A stretch of DNA of 64,000 nt from Gammaproteobacteria bacterium (GCA_022819855.1 JAJEGN010000022.1:142835-206834), one strand, 5' to 3'. Shown: positions 36,605 to 46,199, counted from the stretch's first letter. Translations and numbers: made by a program. The notes: generated by a model from the sequence alone, not told the origin.

Positions 36605-37888
36605 ATGATGCGGCACACCCTGCTGTCCGGCGCCATGGCGCTCTTCGGACTCGGCTTCGCCGGTCCGGCCGTACCCCAGGACGCGCCTCAGGGGGGCGAC
36701 GAAGCATCCGAACCGTCCAGATATCACGTCGAAGTGATCGTCTTCGCCAACGCGGATTTCGATCCGGCCGAAGAGCTGTTCGATTACGTGGCCCAACAGC
36801 ATCACATCGAAGCGCCGCTCGTGCTGGCGCCCCCGGCAATGCGGCCTGTGCCCGAAGCGGTGTGGACATATCCTGCAGACGCAGACGCACAGACCGGGAT
36901 CGAACCCGTGCCCGGCGCCGTCAGATTCGGCGGCAGGGTCATCGCGGCCGGCCGACCGCTACCGGAGCCGCGCCAGGTACCGGCGGACCGGCCCCGCCTC
37001 GTGCTCGAAGGGGTGCGCAGACCTCCGCCCGAACGCAGGGCCTTGCCGCGGCTCGCGCTCGGTCCGGACGGGCTTGCGAGCCTAGCCCGCGAAGTTGAAG
37101 CGCAGATGTCGCCGCAGATCCTGATCACGGCGGCGCGAATCTTCGCCCTCCCTCCCCTGCTCGAGCTGCCGGAGCCACCGGCCGAGCCGCCGGTTGACCC
37201 GTTCGCGGTAGGACCGCTCGTATTGGGTCCGATCAGCGAGGATCCGCTTGCCGACGCGGACATGCCGGACGATGCCGCTGCCATGGCAGACGAATCGGAG
37301 CCGCCGCGGCGCTACGTCGAGGACCTCGACCGCGAATACACGGTCCTGCCGGAAGGCTCCTCGACCGAGCGAACGATCCGATACCGCGTGCTGCGCGCCG
37401 AAGAACTCAGGCTCAGCGGCCCCTACGCAAGACTCCAGCGGCTGACGGGCTACCGCCCGCTGTTGCATGCCGGCTGGTCCCAGGAAGGCCTCGGCGAGTC
37501 GGTCGCAGTACCGTTGCCGCTGTCCCGCCTCGGCACGGCCAATCCCGCGGGGACGATTCAACTGCACCTGCAGCGGTTCCTCCACCTCACGCTCGACCTC
37601 GACTATCGTTACGCGCTGCGTCGGCAGCCGATCCCGGCGCCCGGCCGAGCGGCGGCGTCCGTCCCGTCGTCGGTTTCGCCGGACGCGCCCGCCGATGCTC
37701 GATCCGGCGGACTCCGCGAGATAGAACTCGCTCCGCACTACTACATCGACGAGGACCGCCGGACCCGCAACGGCGACGTGAACTACTTCGACCATCCCGC
37801 TTTCGGCGTACTCGTGCTCGTCACGCGCGCACCGGAAGCGCCAGAGACCCCCGATGAGGATGCGCAGGACGGCCGGCCCGCGGCGTAA
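36605..37888 (+). CDS. csiV: CsiV-family periplasmic peptidoglycan-binding protein
   Basis: 427 residues. Signal peptide ends near GPAVPQDAPQ. The N-terminal domain opens with YHVEVIVFANADF, and the C-terminal domain has LHLQRFLHLTLDLDYR and VNYFDHPAFGVLVLVTR, hallmarks of CsiV, which in Vibrio cholerae binds peptidoglycan and supports CsgA/D-amino-acid responses through NlpD-type... its precise role outside Vibrio is not known. Position directly after mfd matches the usual location. The middle (about 170-235) is Pro/Glu/Ala-rich and probably a linker. Convergent with mtiP. Confidence 0.85.
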   Translation: MMRHTLLSGAMALFGLGFAGPAVPQDAPQGGDEASEPSRYHVEVIVFANADFDPAEELFDYVAQQHHIEAPLVLAPPAMRPVPEAVWTYPADADAQTGIEPVPGAVRFGGRVIAAGRPLPEPRQVPADRPRLVLEGVRRPPPERRALPRLALGPDGLASLAREVEAQMSPQILITAARIFALPPLLELPEPPAEPPVDPFAVGPLVLGPISEDPLADADMPDDAAAMADESEPPRRYVEDLDREYTVLPEGSSTERTIRYRVLRAEELRLSGPYARLQRLTGYRPLLHAGWSQEGLGESVAVPLPLSRLGTANPAGTIQLHLQRFLHLTLDLDYRYALRRQPIPAPGRAAASVPSSVSPDAPADARSGGLREIELAPHYYIDEDRRTRNGDVNYFDHPAFGVLVLVTRAPEAPETPDEDAQDGRPAA

Positions 37889-37927
37889 GGGCGAGGCCGC
37901 CGAACGGCGGATCTCGCGAGTCGTTGT

Positions 37928-38689
37928 TCAAGGCTTGGGTCGAATCGACAGAAATTGCGGGACCAGTCTCGACAGGACATCCGTCACACGCGCCATCCCG
38001 TCGGTCAGGGACTGCTCGATCTCCGCGTGAATCGGTGCAGCGCCCGGTGAGCGGCCCGCCGCATGGTTGACGGCGACGGCCAACACCGCGTATTCGATGC
38101 CGAGTTCCCGAGCCAGGACCGCCTCGGGCATCGCCGTCATGCCGACCATCGTGCAGCCGTCGCGCTCGAGTCGATCGATCTCCGCCGCGGTCTCAAGCCG
38201 CGGCCCCTGGGTCACGCCGTAGACGCCGCGCCGGATGGAGTGTCCGCAGTCCACCGCGGCAGCGGCGATCGCGCCGCTCAGGATCGGATCGAACGGTACG
38301 GTGAAGTCGACATGCCGCGTTTCCAGGTCATCGCCGTCGCCGAAGCTTGCCTCGCGTCCGGTGGTGTAGTCGATCAGTTGCTCCGGCGCGGCGAGCGTAC
38401 CGGGCTCGAAGCCCGCGGCGATCGCGCCGACGAGGTTGACGCCGATCAGGCGCCTGACGCCGGCCTCGTGGAGCGCCCGAACGTTTGCGCGGTAGTTGAC
38501 CCGATGCGGCGCGATCCAGTGTTCGACACCATGGCGCGCAATGCACGCAAGGCGGTGATCGGCGATCGCCACCGTCAACAATTGACTCGAAGGCGCCCCG
38601 AACGGCGTCTGCACCGGTTCCTTGCCGACGACGTCAAGGTCGAGCGCGGACAGGCCGCTGCCGACGATCAGGCCAAGGTCCGGGCTCAT
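37928..38689 (-). CDS. mtiP: S-methyl-5'-thioinosine phosphorylase (MTAP/PNP family)
   Basis: Purine nucleoside phosphorylase of the MTAP branch, 253 residues. Landmarks are LGLIVGSGLSALDL, RHGVEHWIAPHRVNYRANV, GVNLVGAIAAGF and GVYGVTQGPRLETAAEI with DGCTMVGMTAMPEAVLA. In Pseudomonas the orthologue near nagZ is specific for methylthioinosine rather than methylthioadenosine; that specificity is inferred from context. Start overlaps the hpt stop codon as ATGA, and the product (hypoxanthine) is the substrate of Hpt. Confidence 0.87.
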   Translation of the reverse strand: MSPDLGLIVGSGLSALDLDVVGKEPVQTPFGAPSSQLLTVAIADHRLACIARHGVEHWIAPHRVNYRANVRALHEAGVRRLIGVNLVGAIAAGFEPGTLAAPEQLIDYTTGREASFGDGDDLETRHVDFTVPFDPILSGAIAAAAVDCGHSIRRGVYGVTQGPRLETAAEIDRLERDGCTMVGMTAMPEAVLARELGIEYAVLAVAVNHAAGRSPGAAPIHAEIEQSLTDGMARVTDVLSRLVPQFLSIRPKP

Positions 38690-39240
38690 GGCGCCGGTAC
38701 CGAATACAACGCCGGCAGGCCCCGCCAGTAACCCTTGTAGTCCATCCCGCAGCCGAAGAGATACTCGTCTTCGACGATCGTGATACCGACGAAGTCCGGG
38801 CGGGGCCGTGCGGGCTCACCGTCAACGTCTTTCACAACGAGAACGGCGATCCTGAGCGAGGCGACTCCACGCCGGCGCAGCTTCGCGCTGAGGTCCCTCA
38901 GCGTCGCGCCGTGGTCGATCACATCGTCGACGACGAGCACGTGCCGTCCGGCAAGCATCCGGTCCGGTTCCACGCGCCATTCGATTGCGCCGCCCGTCAG
39001 CCGGTTGCCGTAGCGACTCGCGTGGACATAGGCGAACTCGTAGGGAAAGTCGAAATGCCGGCACAGCCTGACCGCCGTGAAGGCTCCGCCGTGCATTACA
39101 GGGAGAATGACCGGGTTGACGCCATCGAACTCCGCCTCGATCCGCTTCGCCATGTCGGCGATCGCCCGATCGACCTCGTCGGCCGGCGCGACCTCCCTGG
39201 CCTCTCGGCGCACGCGCGCAATGCTCTCGTCCACCGCCAT
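38686..39240 (-). CDS. hpt: Hypoxanthine-guanine phosphoribosyltransferase
   Basis: Type I phosphoribosyltransferase salvaging hypoxanthine and guanine; 184 residues from ATG 39240 (MAVDESIARVRRE), 4 bases after the nagZ stop. PRPP-binding motif VLVVDDVIDHGATL and the C-terminal DEYLFGCGMDYKGYWRGLPALY are typical of this short family found beside nagZ and mtiP. Works with the downstream phosphorylase: methylthioinosine to hypoxanthine to IMP. Confidence 0.92.
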   Translation of the reverse strand: MAVDESIARVRREAREVAPADEVDRAIADMAKRIEAEFDGVNPVILPVMHGGAFTAVRLCRHFDFPYEFAYVHASRYGNRLTGGAIEWRVEPDRMLAGRHVLVVDDVIDHGATLRDLSAKLRRRGVASLRIAVLVVKDVDGEPARPRPDFVGITIVEDEYLFGCGMDYKGYWRGLPALYSVPAP

Positions 39241-39244
39241 CGCT

Positions 39245-40288
39245 TCACTCCCCGAAATCGAAGCCCTGCCGCGCCGAGAGCTCCGCAAGCACGTCCCGGG
39301 CCGCACGCCAGTCACGCGAGGCGCGCAACTCCTCCCATGACCGCGTGTCGTCGCCGCGAAGCCGCGTGAGACGCAACTGGCCGGTCAGGTTGACATATCC
39401 CCGGAACTCCGACAGCAGCGCCGGCATCGCATCAGGTTCATTGCACACGAGCACGAGATCGCAGCCCGCGTCGAGCGACTTGCGCACGCGCTCGACGAGC
39501 CCGCCCGCGACGGCGGCGCCGGCCATGCCCATATCGTCGGAGATCACCGCCCCGGAGAACCCGAGTTCACCGCGAAGCTGCGTTTCGATCCACCATCGCG
39601 AGAGGCTCGCAGGCTCGGGGTCGATCTCGGGAAAGATCACGTGGCCGACCATGATCGACCGCAACCCCGCGTCGATCAGGCGCCGGTAGGGCGCGAGATC
39701 GTCGGCAATGTCGTCGAGACTCCGGCGATCGACCGCGAGCGCGGTGTGCGAATCGCTGCCGGCGCCTGCATGTGTCGGAAAGTGCTTGGCCGTGGAGACC
39801 ATCCCGGCTTCGCCAAAACCCGCGTGGAAACCCAGCGCCAGCCGGCTCACGGCTTCGCTCCCGGCGTGCAGTGCCCGGTCCCCGATGACCTCGGCAATCC
39901 CGCGGTCGATGTCGACAACGGGTGCGAAGCTCAGATCCACGCCGACGGCCCTGAGTTCTGCGGCCAGGAGCCATGCGATCGACCGTATGCACCGTTGCGC
40001 CTCCGCCGAATCCTCGTCGTACAGGCGGCCGAACGTGCGCGCAGGCGGCAGGCGGCAAAACGGGTCGCCGAAACGCTGCACACGCCCGCCTTCCTGGTCC
40101 ACGGCGACGAGCAGCGGCGGATGGCGAACCTCACGGACCTCCTCCACGAGGCGCCGAAGTTGTTCAAGCCCGTCGAAGTTGCGCGTAAACAGGATGACGC
40201 CGCCGATCAGCGGCGACTCGAGCCACTCACGCTCGCGGGCCTCGAGCGACGTCCCTGAAATGCCGATCATCAGCGGGCCGAGTGACAT
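39245..40288 (-). CDS. nagZ: Beta-N-acetylhexosaminidase NagZ
   Basis: Cytosolic family 3 glycosidase that removes GlcNAc from anhydro-muropeptides during peptidoglycan recycling. 347 residues, TIM barrel. The catalytic loop is KHFPTHAGAGSDSHTA (E. coli has KHFPGHG), with the Asp/His pair in SDSH, and the nucleophile lies in ISDDMGMAGA. First of three overlapping or adjacent genes nagZ-hpt-mtiP. Confidence 0.94.
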   Translation of the reverse strand: MSLGPLMIGISGTSLEAREREWLESPLIGGVILFTRNFDGLEQLRRLVEEVREVRHPPLLVAVDQEGGRVQRFGDPFCRLPPARTFGRLYDEDSAEAQRCIRSIAWLLAAELRAVGVDLSFAPVVDIDRGIAEVIGDRALHAGSEAVSRLALGFHAGFGEAGMVSTAKHFPTHAGAGSDSHTALAVDRRSLDDIADDLAPYRRLIDAGLRSIMVGHVIFPEIDPEPASLSRWWIETQLRGELGFSGAVISDDMGMAGAAVAGGLVERVRKSLDAGCDLVLVCNEPDAMPALLSEFRGYVNLTGQLRLTRLRGDDTRSWEELRASRDWRAARDVLAELSARQGFDFGE

Positions 40289-40396
40289 CGCGGTTCCTCC
40301 TGCCTCAGCGAACGCCGGCCCGCCGATCCGCTCGGCGACGACCGAACGGTGCTGCCTGCGGCACGCTACACCCGCCCGTCGCGGGATACAGTGCGG

Positions 40397-41710
40397 TCAG
40401 CTCCGGGCGCTGCGCTCGAAACACGTCATGAGCTCCACATGGTGAGTGTGCGGAAACATGTCGAAAACCCTCGCGGTACGCAAGCGGTAACGGGAATCCT
40501 CGAGAATCACGCGCGCATCCCGGGCCAGCGTCGCGGGATGGCAGGAAACGTAGACGATTCGCCGTGGCGATGCGGCTGCGAGTTCGGCTACCGCGGCTTC
40601 GGCGCCCGTGCGCGGCGGATCGAGAATAACGAGATCCCACGACTCTCGCATGAAGCTCCAGCCGCGTTGTGCAAGGTCGGCCGCGAGGAAGTTCGCGTTG
40701 TCGATGCCATTGCGCTCCGCGTTGCGCGCGGCGCGTGCGACGAGTCCCGCATCGCCTTCCACGCCAAGTACCGAGCCTGCAAGCCTTGCCAGCGGCAAGC
40801 TGAAGTTGCCGAGCCCGCAATACAGATCGAGCACGCGGTCGCCGCGCTCGGGCTGTGCAGCGGCGACGACCTCGGCGACCATCCGGGCATTGATGCCGGC
40901 GTTGACCTGCACGAAATCCGTCGGGGCGAACTCGAGTTCGACATCGAAATCCGGCAACGCGTAGCTCAGGCTGCCTGCATCCCCAAGTGGCGCGGCCGTA
41001 CCCGGACCCCCGGTCTGCAGATACACGTCGAGCCCGTGCCGGTCGCCGAAAGCTCGAAAGCTCTCCTTGTCCTCGGCCGTCGGCGCATCGAGCACGCGCA
41101 GCACGATCGCCCGGCTTTCGTCGCCGACCGCAAGCTCGACCTGCGGCAGCCGGTCCCTCACACTGCTGGAGGTGACGACTTCGGAGAGCTCGCCGAGCGC
41201 GGTATCGAGCGGCGGCGCCAGCACGGGACAGGTCGCCATGTCGGTCACATAGGTCGTGGCGCGTTCCCGGAAGCCGACGAGGGTGCGACCCTTGCCGTGC
41301 ACGTACCTGGCGCTGAGCCTGGCGCGGCGGCGGTAATTCCATTGCGGGCCTGGCACGGGCTCAAGCCATTGCTCAGGCTCGACCCCGCCGATTCTGCGCA
41401 GGGCCTCCTCGACGGTGCGCTGCTTGAAACGGAGCTGGGCTTCGTACTGCAGGTGCTGGAGCGAACAGCCGCCGCACCGTCCGAAGTAGCGGCAGCGCGG
41501 TTCGACGCGGTCCGCGGACGGCTCGAGCACGCTTTCGAGCCCCGCTTCGGTGACGCGTCGGCGACGGCCCTTCGGTCTGAGCATGACGCGCTCGGTCGGC
41601 AAGGCGCCCGGGACGAAAAAAGTCTGGCCGTCGAGCTCCGCTATGCCCCGGCCGTCGTGAGTGAGATCGCGAATCTCGGCCTCTACGGGATCGTTACGAC
41701 GCGCCGTCAT
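40397..41710 (-). CDS. rlmD: 23S rRNA (uracil-1939-C5)-methyltransferase RlmD
   Basis: SAM-dependent m5U methyltransferase, 437 residues. N-terminal TRAM domain (VEAEIRDLTHDGRGIAELDG), four-cysteine iron-sulfur cluster (CRYFGRCGGCSLQHL plus the Cys in DMATCPVL), SAM motif VLDLYCGLGNFSLPLA, DPPRTG and the catalytic Cys loop YVSCHPATLARDA. Separated by about 100 bases from genes on both sides. Confidence 0.95.
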   Translation of the reverse strand: MTARRNDPVEAEIRDLTHDGRGIAELDGQTFFVPGALPTERVMLRPKGRRRRVTEAGLESVLEPSADRVEPRCRYFGRCGGCSLQHLQYEAQLRFKQRTVEEALRRIGGVEPEQWLEPVPGPQWNYRRRARLSARYVHGKGRTLVGFRERATTYVTDMATCPVLAPPLDTALGELSEVVTSSSVRDRLPQVELAVGDESRAIVLRVLDAPTAEDKESFRAFGDRHGLDVYLQTGGPGTAAPLGDAGSLSYALPDFDVELEFAPTDFVQVNAGINARMVAEVVAAAQPERGDRVLDLYCGLGNFSLPLARLAGSVLGVEGDAGLVARAARNAERNGIDNANFLAADLAQRGWSFMRESWDLVILDPPRTGAEAAVAELAAASPRRIVYVSCHPATLARDARVILEDSRYRLRTARVFDMFPHTHHVELMTCFERSARS

Positions 41711-41813
41711 GTGCCGGGATACCGAAAGTCCTGTGAATCACCCGGAACGCCACCATTGGCTGTTCCATAAGCCGCTGTTTTATATGGAGATTGGCTCGCG
41801 GGCATACAGTTGT

Positions 41814-42596
41814 TCAGGGGTCCTGACTCCGCTCCCAGGCCGCAAGGAACTCCTGGAGATGGGGTTTTTCCGATCGTTCGAGCCTGGCCCTGAGCATTTC
41901 GAGCTCGGCGGCATGGCGGGATTCGTCGAGCTGGCCTCGAACGAGCTGGAAGCGCAGGTAGATGAGGTAGGTATTGAGCGCGTCCGTCTCGCAATAGTTG
42001 CGGATGTCGTCGAGCCGGCCCTGCAGGTAGCAGTCCCAGACCTTGTCGCCGCTCATGCCGAGCTTGCCCGGCAGACCGAGCAGTTGCGCGACCTGCTCGA
42101 GCGATGAACGCCCGCCGAACTGGTACCCGGAAAGAACGTCCATGAGATCGAGGTGGCGCCAATGGAACCTGCCGAGGTAGTTGTTGTAGCGGAAGTCCCG
42201 GTCGGAGTCGCCGATCTCCCAGTAGCGCGCCGCGTTCACGCCGTGACGCAACGACCGGTAATGCAGCACCGGCAGATCGAAGCCGGTACCGTTCCAGGAC
42301 ACGAGTTCCGGACCGTAGCGCTCGATGCCGTCGAAGAACCGCTGCACGAGTTCCTTCTCCGGGGATGACTCATCGCCGACGCTGAATACGTGCAGTTCGT
42401 CGCCGCGCCGAAGCACGGCCGAGATCGCGACGACCCGGTGCTGCGGCAATGGCAGGAAGTCCGTCTGGCGCGCCTGCTTCTGCTTGAAGTACATGATCTT
42501 GCCGACCGACGCCTCGTCGAGATCGGCCACCTCGTAGAGCCGCCGGCCAAGTTCGATGTCAGGCACCGTCTCGATGTCGAAAACCAGGGTGTTCAC
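41814..42596 (-). CDS. Predicted 3'-5' exonuclease (PolB-like, DEDD fold)
   Basis: 260 residues of the 'predicted 3'-5' exonuclease related to the PolB exonuclease domain' family. Exo I motif LVFDIETVPD at the start holds the Asp/Glu pair; Exo II lies in LVSWNGTGFDLPVL, and Exo III probably in the region ending NYCETDALNTYLIY, with the final Asp. Substrate unknown, likely DNA or RNA maturation. Overlaps the end of acpS by 4 bases, so it is transcribed with the lepB-rnc-era-recO-acpS genes. Confidence 0.88.
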   Translation of the reverse strand: MNTLVFDIETVPDIELGRRLYEVADLDEASVGKIMYFKQKQARQTDFLPLPQHRVVAISAVLRRGDELHVFSVGDESSPEKELVQRFFDGIERYGPELVSWNGTGFDLPVLHYRSLRHGVNAARYWEIGDSDRDFRYNNYLGRFHWRHLDLMDVLSGYQFGGRSSLEQVAQLLGLPGKLGMSGDKVWDCYLQGRLDDIRNYCETDALNTYLIYLRFQLVRGQLDESRHAAELEMLRARLERSEKPHLQEFLAAWERSQDP

Positions 42597-42985
42597 GGTT
42601 GCTGATCCTTGCGCATGAGTATGGCGACGGCGACCACGAGCCCGGCTTCATCCGTCAACGAGAGGAAGCCGCTGCCGATCCCGAGCCGTTCGCACATCGC
42701 CATGCCGCGCGATGAATACACGACCTGCGGCTGGCCGAGCGCATTCGGCACCGTACCGACATCGCGAATCCAGATGCCGTTGCGAAACCCGGTGCCCATG
42801 GCCTTGACGATCGCTTCCTTGGCCGCAAAACGCATCGCGAGAAAGCGCGCCGGGTGCTTGCTCCGGACGAACAGCTCGCGCTCCTCGTCGAGCAGCAGTC
42901 GGCGTACGAAATGGTCCCCGAAACGTTCCCAGACCCGCTCGACCCGCGACAGTCGGAGCACATCCGTGCCGATCCCGAAAATCAA
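42593..42985 (-). CDS. acpS: Holo-[acyl-carrier-protein] synthase
   Basis: Transfers 4'-phosphopantetheine from CoA to acyl carrier protein. 130 residues. Magnesium ligands Asp8 (GIGTDV) and Glu57 (RFAAKEAIVKA) and the C-terminal FLSLTDE strand are in place. Start overlaps the recO stop codon by 4 bases. In E. coli and Pseudomonas pdxJ lies between recO and acpS; it is missing here. Confidence 0.95.
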   Translation of the reverse strand: MIFGIGTDVLRLSRVERVWERFGDHFVRRLLLDEERELFVRSKHPARFLAMRFAAKEAIVKAMGTGFRNGIWIRDVGTVPNALGQPQVVYSSRGMAMCERLGIGSGFLSLTDEAGLVVAVAILMRKDQQP

Positions 42986-43713
42986 CGGTCGAGCCCCAAC
43001 TCGACGATGTCCTCGAGCACCGCGCGGGTCTTGAGACGCCGCTGGCCGAGATACGAATTCAGCACGCGTCCGAGCAGGCGTTTCGCCGCGCGCAGGCTCT
43101 CGCGGTCCTCGAGCGTGCGGCAGTGCAGCGAAATGAGCTCCCTCCCCCAGAAACCCCTGCCGTCGCTGGCCGCGTCGGCGCGTCTCGGACCGTGTTCGAG
43201 CTCGAACACGTATCGGGAGTCCGGTTGCAGAGGCTCGCCCGTGTTTGCATCGCGGTCCAGTTCAAGACCGTAACCGAGTCCGCGCAGGAGCCCAAGCTCG
43301 AACAGCCGGACCGTCCGCGCGAGCGCCAAGCCTTGCGCGAGCGCCGCGAGACAGTCCTCGTAACACTCGAACACCTCGCCGTTCGGGTCGTCGCGCACCG
43401 ACAGGCGCAGGACGAGTTCATTGACGTAGTATCCGGCGAGCAGCGCCTGACCGCGCAGCGCGAAATCGGCGGCCTCGGGCTCGACGTCCGTGAGCCGGCC
43501 GAGCTCACCGCGCCGGGTCCATGACAGGCGCAACGGCACAAACGGCTGAAGATGGGCGCGCCGTGCATTGGCAGCGCGCCTCGAACCCTGCGCGACAAGC
43601 CCCACCCGGCCGTGACCCGCGGTCAGGCATTCCACGATCTGGCTGGAGTTTCGGAAGGGCCGGTGATGCAGGATGAAGCCGCGCTCGAGCAGGGCCCGTT
43701 CGCGCTCAGTCAT
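42982..43713 (-). CDS. recO: DNA repair protein RecO
   Basis: RecFOR-pathway protein that loads RecA on SSB-coated DNA and anneals strands. 243 residues: N-terminal OB-fold (RGFILHHRPFRNSSQIVECLT, then GRVGLVAQGSR) and a helical C-terminal domain with VNELVLRLSVRDDPNGEVFECY. The family zinc cysteines are absent, as in most gammaproteobacteria. Overlaps era by 4 bases. Confidence 0.93.
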   Translation of the reverse strand: MTERERALLERGFILHHRPFRNSSQIVECLTAGHGRVGLVAQGSRRAANARRAHLQPFVPLRLSWTRRGELGRLTDVEPEAADFALRGQALLAGYYVNELVLRLSVRDDPNGEVFECYEDCLAALAQGLALARTVRLFELGLLRGLGYGLELDRDANTGEPLQPDSRYVFELEHGPRRADAASDGRGFWGRELISLHCRTLEDRESLRAAKRLLGRVLNSYLGQRRLKTRAVLEDIVELGLDR

Positions 43714-44612
43714 GGCGAATCGAAGCCGAGTCGACGCAGTTCACGCTCATTATCGGACCAATGCTCACGCACCTTGACCCATAGTTCAAGGTGCACGCGA
43801 GCCCCGAGCAGCCGGCACAACTCGACTCTCGCCTCGCGCCCGACGCTCTTCAGAACGCGCCCGTCCTTGCCGATGACAATCGGCTTGTGGCTGTCGCGCT
43901 CGAGCCAGATCAGCGCGTGCATGAGCCAGCGGTCGTCCTCGAGCTTGCTCAGGTGCTCCACTTCGACCGTCAGGCCGTAGGGGATTTCCTGATGAAGCTG
44001 CTCGAGAAGCTTCTCCCGTATCGTCTCCGCCGCGCGGAACTCGGCGCTGCGGTCGGTGGCCATGTCCTTCGGGAACAGGGGCGGCCCATGCGGAAGGTGC
44101 TCGAGAATCGTTGCCATGAGCCGGCCGAGATTCTCGCCGGTCTTCGCGCTCACCGGAACATAGGCGACGAAGGGATACTGCTCGAGTTCTGCAAGCAATG
44201 GCAGGAGGCCGCTCCTCGCGCGCAGCTTGTCGATCTTGTTCACCACGACGATGGCCCGCGCCTTGCGCTCGTCAAGCAATTCAAAGAGCTTGCGGTCTTG
44301 CGCGGTCGCGCCCTGAGCGTCGATCAGGATCAGCACGAGATCGCAGTCGTCGATCGCGTGATGGATCGCGCGGGCCATGACCCTGTGCAATGCGCGCTTC
44401 GTTCGCCCGGCATGGCCCGGCGTATCGACGAACACCGCCTGATCCGCGCCGGCGTTCAACACTCCGAGGATTCTGTGGCGCGTGGTATGCGGCTTGGCGC
44501 TGACGATGCTGATCTTCTTGCCGATGACGGCGTTGAGGAGCGTCGACTTGCCGACGTTCGGCCGGCCGACGATGGCCACGTAGCCGCAACGCGGGTCCTT
44601 ATCCATGCCCAT
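43710..44612 (-). CDS. era: GTPase Era
   Basis: Ribosome-associated GTPase required for 30S assembly; binds the 3' end of 16S rRNA. 300 residues. G motifs are GRPNVGKST (16-24), DTPGHAG for G3 and NKID for G4; the C-terminal KH domain includes WLERDSHKPIVIGKDGRVLK. Downstream of rnc and overlapping recO. Confidence 0.96.
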   Translation of the reverse strand: MGMDKDPRCGYVAIVGRPNVGKSTLLNAVIGKKISIVSAKPHTTRHRILGVLNAGADQAVFVDTPGHAGRTKRALHRVMARAIHHAIDDCDLVLILIDAQGATAQDRKLFELLDERKARAIVVVNKIDKLRARSGLLPLLAELEQYPFVAYVPVSAKTGENLGRLMATILEHLPHGPPLFPKDMATDRSAEFRAAETIREKLLEQLHQEIPYGLTVEVEHLSKLEDDRWLMHALIWLERDSHKPIVIGKDGRVLKSVGREARVELCRLLGARVHLELWVKVREHWSDNERELRRLGFDSP

Positions 44613-44671
44613 TCGTCAACTCAGGCAGGTGGGAACGCTGACCGCTCGCGGCCCTGTTGCGGCGCGAATCC

Positions 44672-45373
44672 TTACTCGTGCTCACCCGTCAGCCCCCGGA
44701 GCATCGTGGCCGCCGCTTCCTGCTCCGCGCGGCGCCGGCTCGAGCCCGCGCCGCGCGTCGGCGCTGCGAGTTCGCCGACGTCGCAGCTCACGACGAAAAC
44801 CTTCGCGTGATCGCTGCCGCGCTCGGAATCGACCGCGTAGCTCGGCAGGCCCAGTCCGCGCCCCTGCAGCCACTCCTGCAGCCTGGATTTCGCGTCCTTG
44901 AGCCCGGGTGGGCGCGGCAGGGCTGCGAGCCTGTCCTTGAACAGCCGTTGAACGAGCCGGACCGCCGCCGCATGACCGCCGTCCACGAACACGGCGCCGA
45001 CCAGCGCTTCGAGCGTGTCCGCGAGTGCGGAATCGCGCTGCGCCCCGCCCGCCTGCAGTTCGCTCTTGCCGAGGATGATCTGCGTGTCGATCGCGAGCTC
45101 GCGACCGATCTCGGCCAATGTCGTCCGGTTCACGAGCGCCGCCCTGGCGCGGGTCAACGCACCCTCGGCGTCTTTGGGCCGCGATTCGAAGAGCTGCCCT
45201 GCGATGACGAAACCCAATACGGCATCGCCAAGAAATTCCAGCCGTTCGTTGTTGCGCTTCGATGCGCTGCTGTGTGTCAGCGCCTGTTCGAGCAGGGCCG
45301 GGTCGTTGAAGCGGTAGTCGAACTCGGTCTCGGCCCACTCGTTCCGGTCGGCCGCGGCGGTCTTCCGATTCAC
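44672..45373 (-). CDS. rnc: Ribonuclease III
   Basis: Double-strand-specific endoribonuclease processing rRNA and mRNA. 233 residues: catalytic domain with signature RLEFLGDAVLGFVIA and DTLEALVGAVFVDGG, then a double-strand RNA-binding domain ending in the AGSSRRRAEQEAAATML helix. Fifty-nine bases before era; in E. coli rnc autoregulates this operon by cleaving its leader. Confidence 0.96.
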   Translation of the reverse strand: MNRKTAAADRNEWAETEFDYRFNDPALLEQALTHSSASKRNNERLEFLGDAVLGFVIAGQLFESRPKDAEGALTRARAALVNRTTLAEIGRELAIDTQIILGKSELQAGGAQRDSALADTLEALVGAVFVDGGHAAAVRLVQRLFKDRLAALPRPPGLKDAKSRLQEWLQGRGLGLPSYAVDSERGSDHAKVFVVSCDVGELAAPTRGAGSSRRRAEQEAAATMLRGLTGEHE

Positions 45374-45419
45374 TGCCAGCGCGAAGCGATGCCGGCCCTG
45401 CGACTTCGCCGACTCCCGG

Positions 45420-46199
45420 TCACTCGATGCTTGCGCCGATGCGGCTCCACCGCGGACCGCCTTCGGCGAAGCCCTGCCAACTCATCCACACGCGCATGGC
45501 CCGGCCGACGAGATTGTTCTCGGGAATGAACTCGACCCCGCGGAACCTGCTGTCCTGGCTGTTATCGCGATTGTCACCCATGACGAAGTAGTGCCCGTCG
45601 GGCACCCGATAGGTGCCGCCGGGGCTGATCGCGCCGCGCCGGTGGAGCATCTCGTGGTCGCGGCCGCCCAGGTGCTCACGCGCCAGCTCCATGCCGGGGT
45701 CGCCATCGAAGCTGCCGAGGAGCTCAACGGCCACCGGTTCGTCGTTGATCGTCAGCCGCTTGCTGCTCGCCTCGTAAACGATCGTGTCGCCGGGCAGGCC
45801 GACCACTCGCTTGATGTAGTTGATCGATGGATCCGAAGGCAGTCTGAAGACGACCACGTCGCCGCGTTGCGGCTCACCGATCTCGACGATCTTGTTGTTG
45901 ACGACGGGCAGACGCAGACCATAGGCGAACTTGTTCACGAAAATGAAGTCGCCGTCGAGCAGCGTCGGCATCATCGAGCCCGAGGGAATGCGAAACGGCT
46001 CGAACAGGAACGATCGCAGCAGCAGCACGATCAGCAGGATGGGGAAGAACGACCTGGAATACTCGACGATGGTGGGCTCGGCGACCTGCTCTCCACGGCT
46101 CGCGGCAACGCGCCTGGAACGCTTCAGCACGAACGCATCGAACAGCCAGATCAGCCCCGTGCCGAACGTGGCGATGACGAGCAGCAGCGCAAAATCCAA
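45420..46199 (-). CDS. lepB: Signal peptidase I
   Basis: Inner-membrane serine protease that removes signal peptides from exported proteins. 259 residues. Two N-terminal membrane helices (about 4-20 and 52-68), nucleophile Ser75 (IPSGSMMPTLL), general base Lys130 (YIKRVVGLPGDTI), and box E GDNRDNSQDSR. In many relatives lepA lies immediately upstream; here a glutaredoxin-like gene does. Confidence 0.96.
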   Translation of the reverse strand: MDFALLLVIATFGTGLIWLFDAFVLKRSRRVAASRGEQVAEPTIVEYSRSFFPILLIVLLLRSFLFEPFRIPSGSMMPTLLDGDFIFVNKFAYGLRLPVVNNKIVEIGEPQRGDVVVFRLPSDPSINYIKRVVGLPGDTIVYEASSKRLTINDEPVAVELLGSFDGDPGMELAREHLGGRDHEMLHRRGAISPGGTYRVPDGHYFVMGDNRDNSQDSRFRGVEFIPENNLVGRAMRVWMSWQGFAEGGPRWSRIGASIE

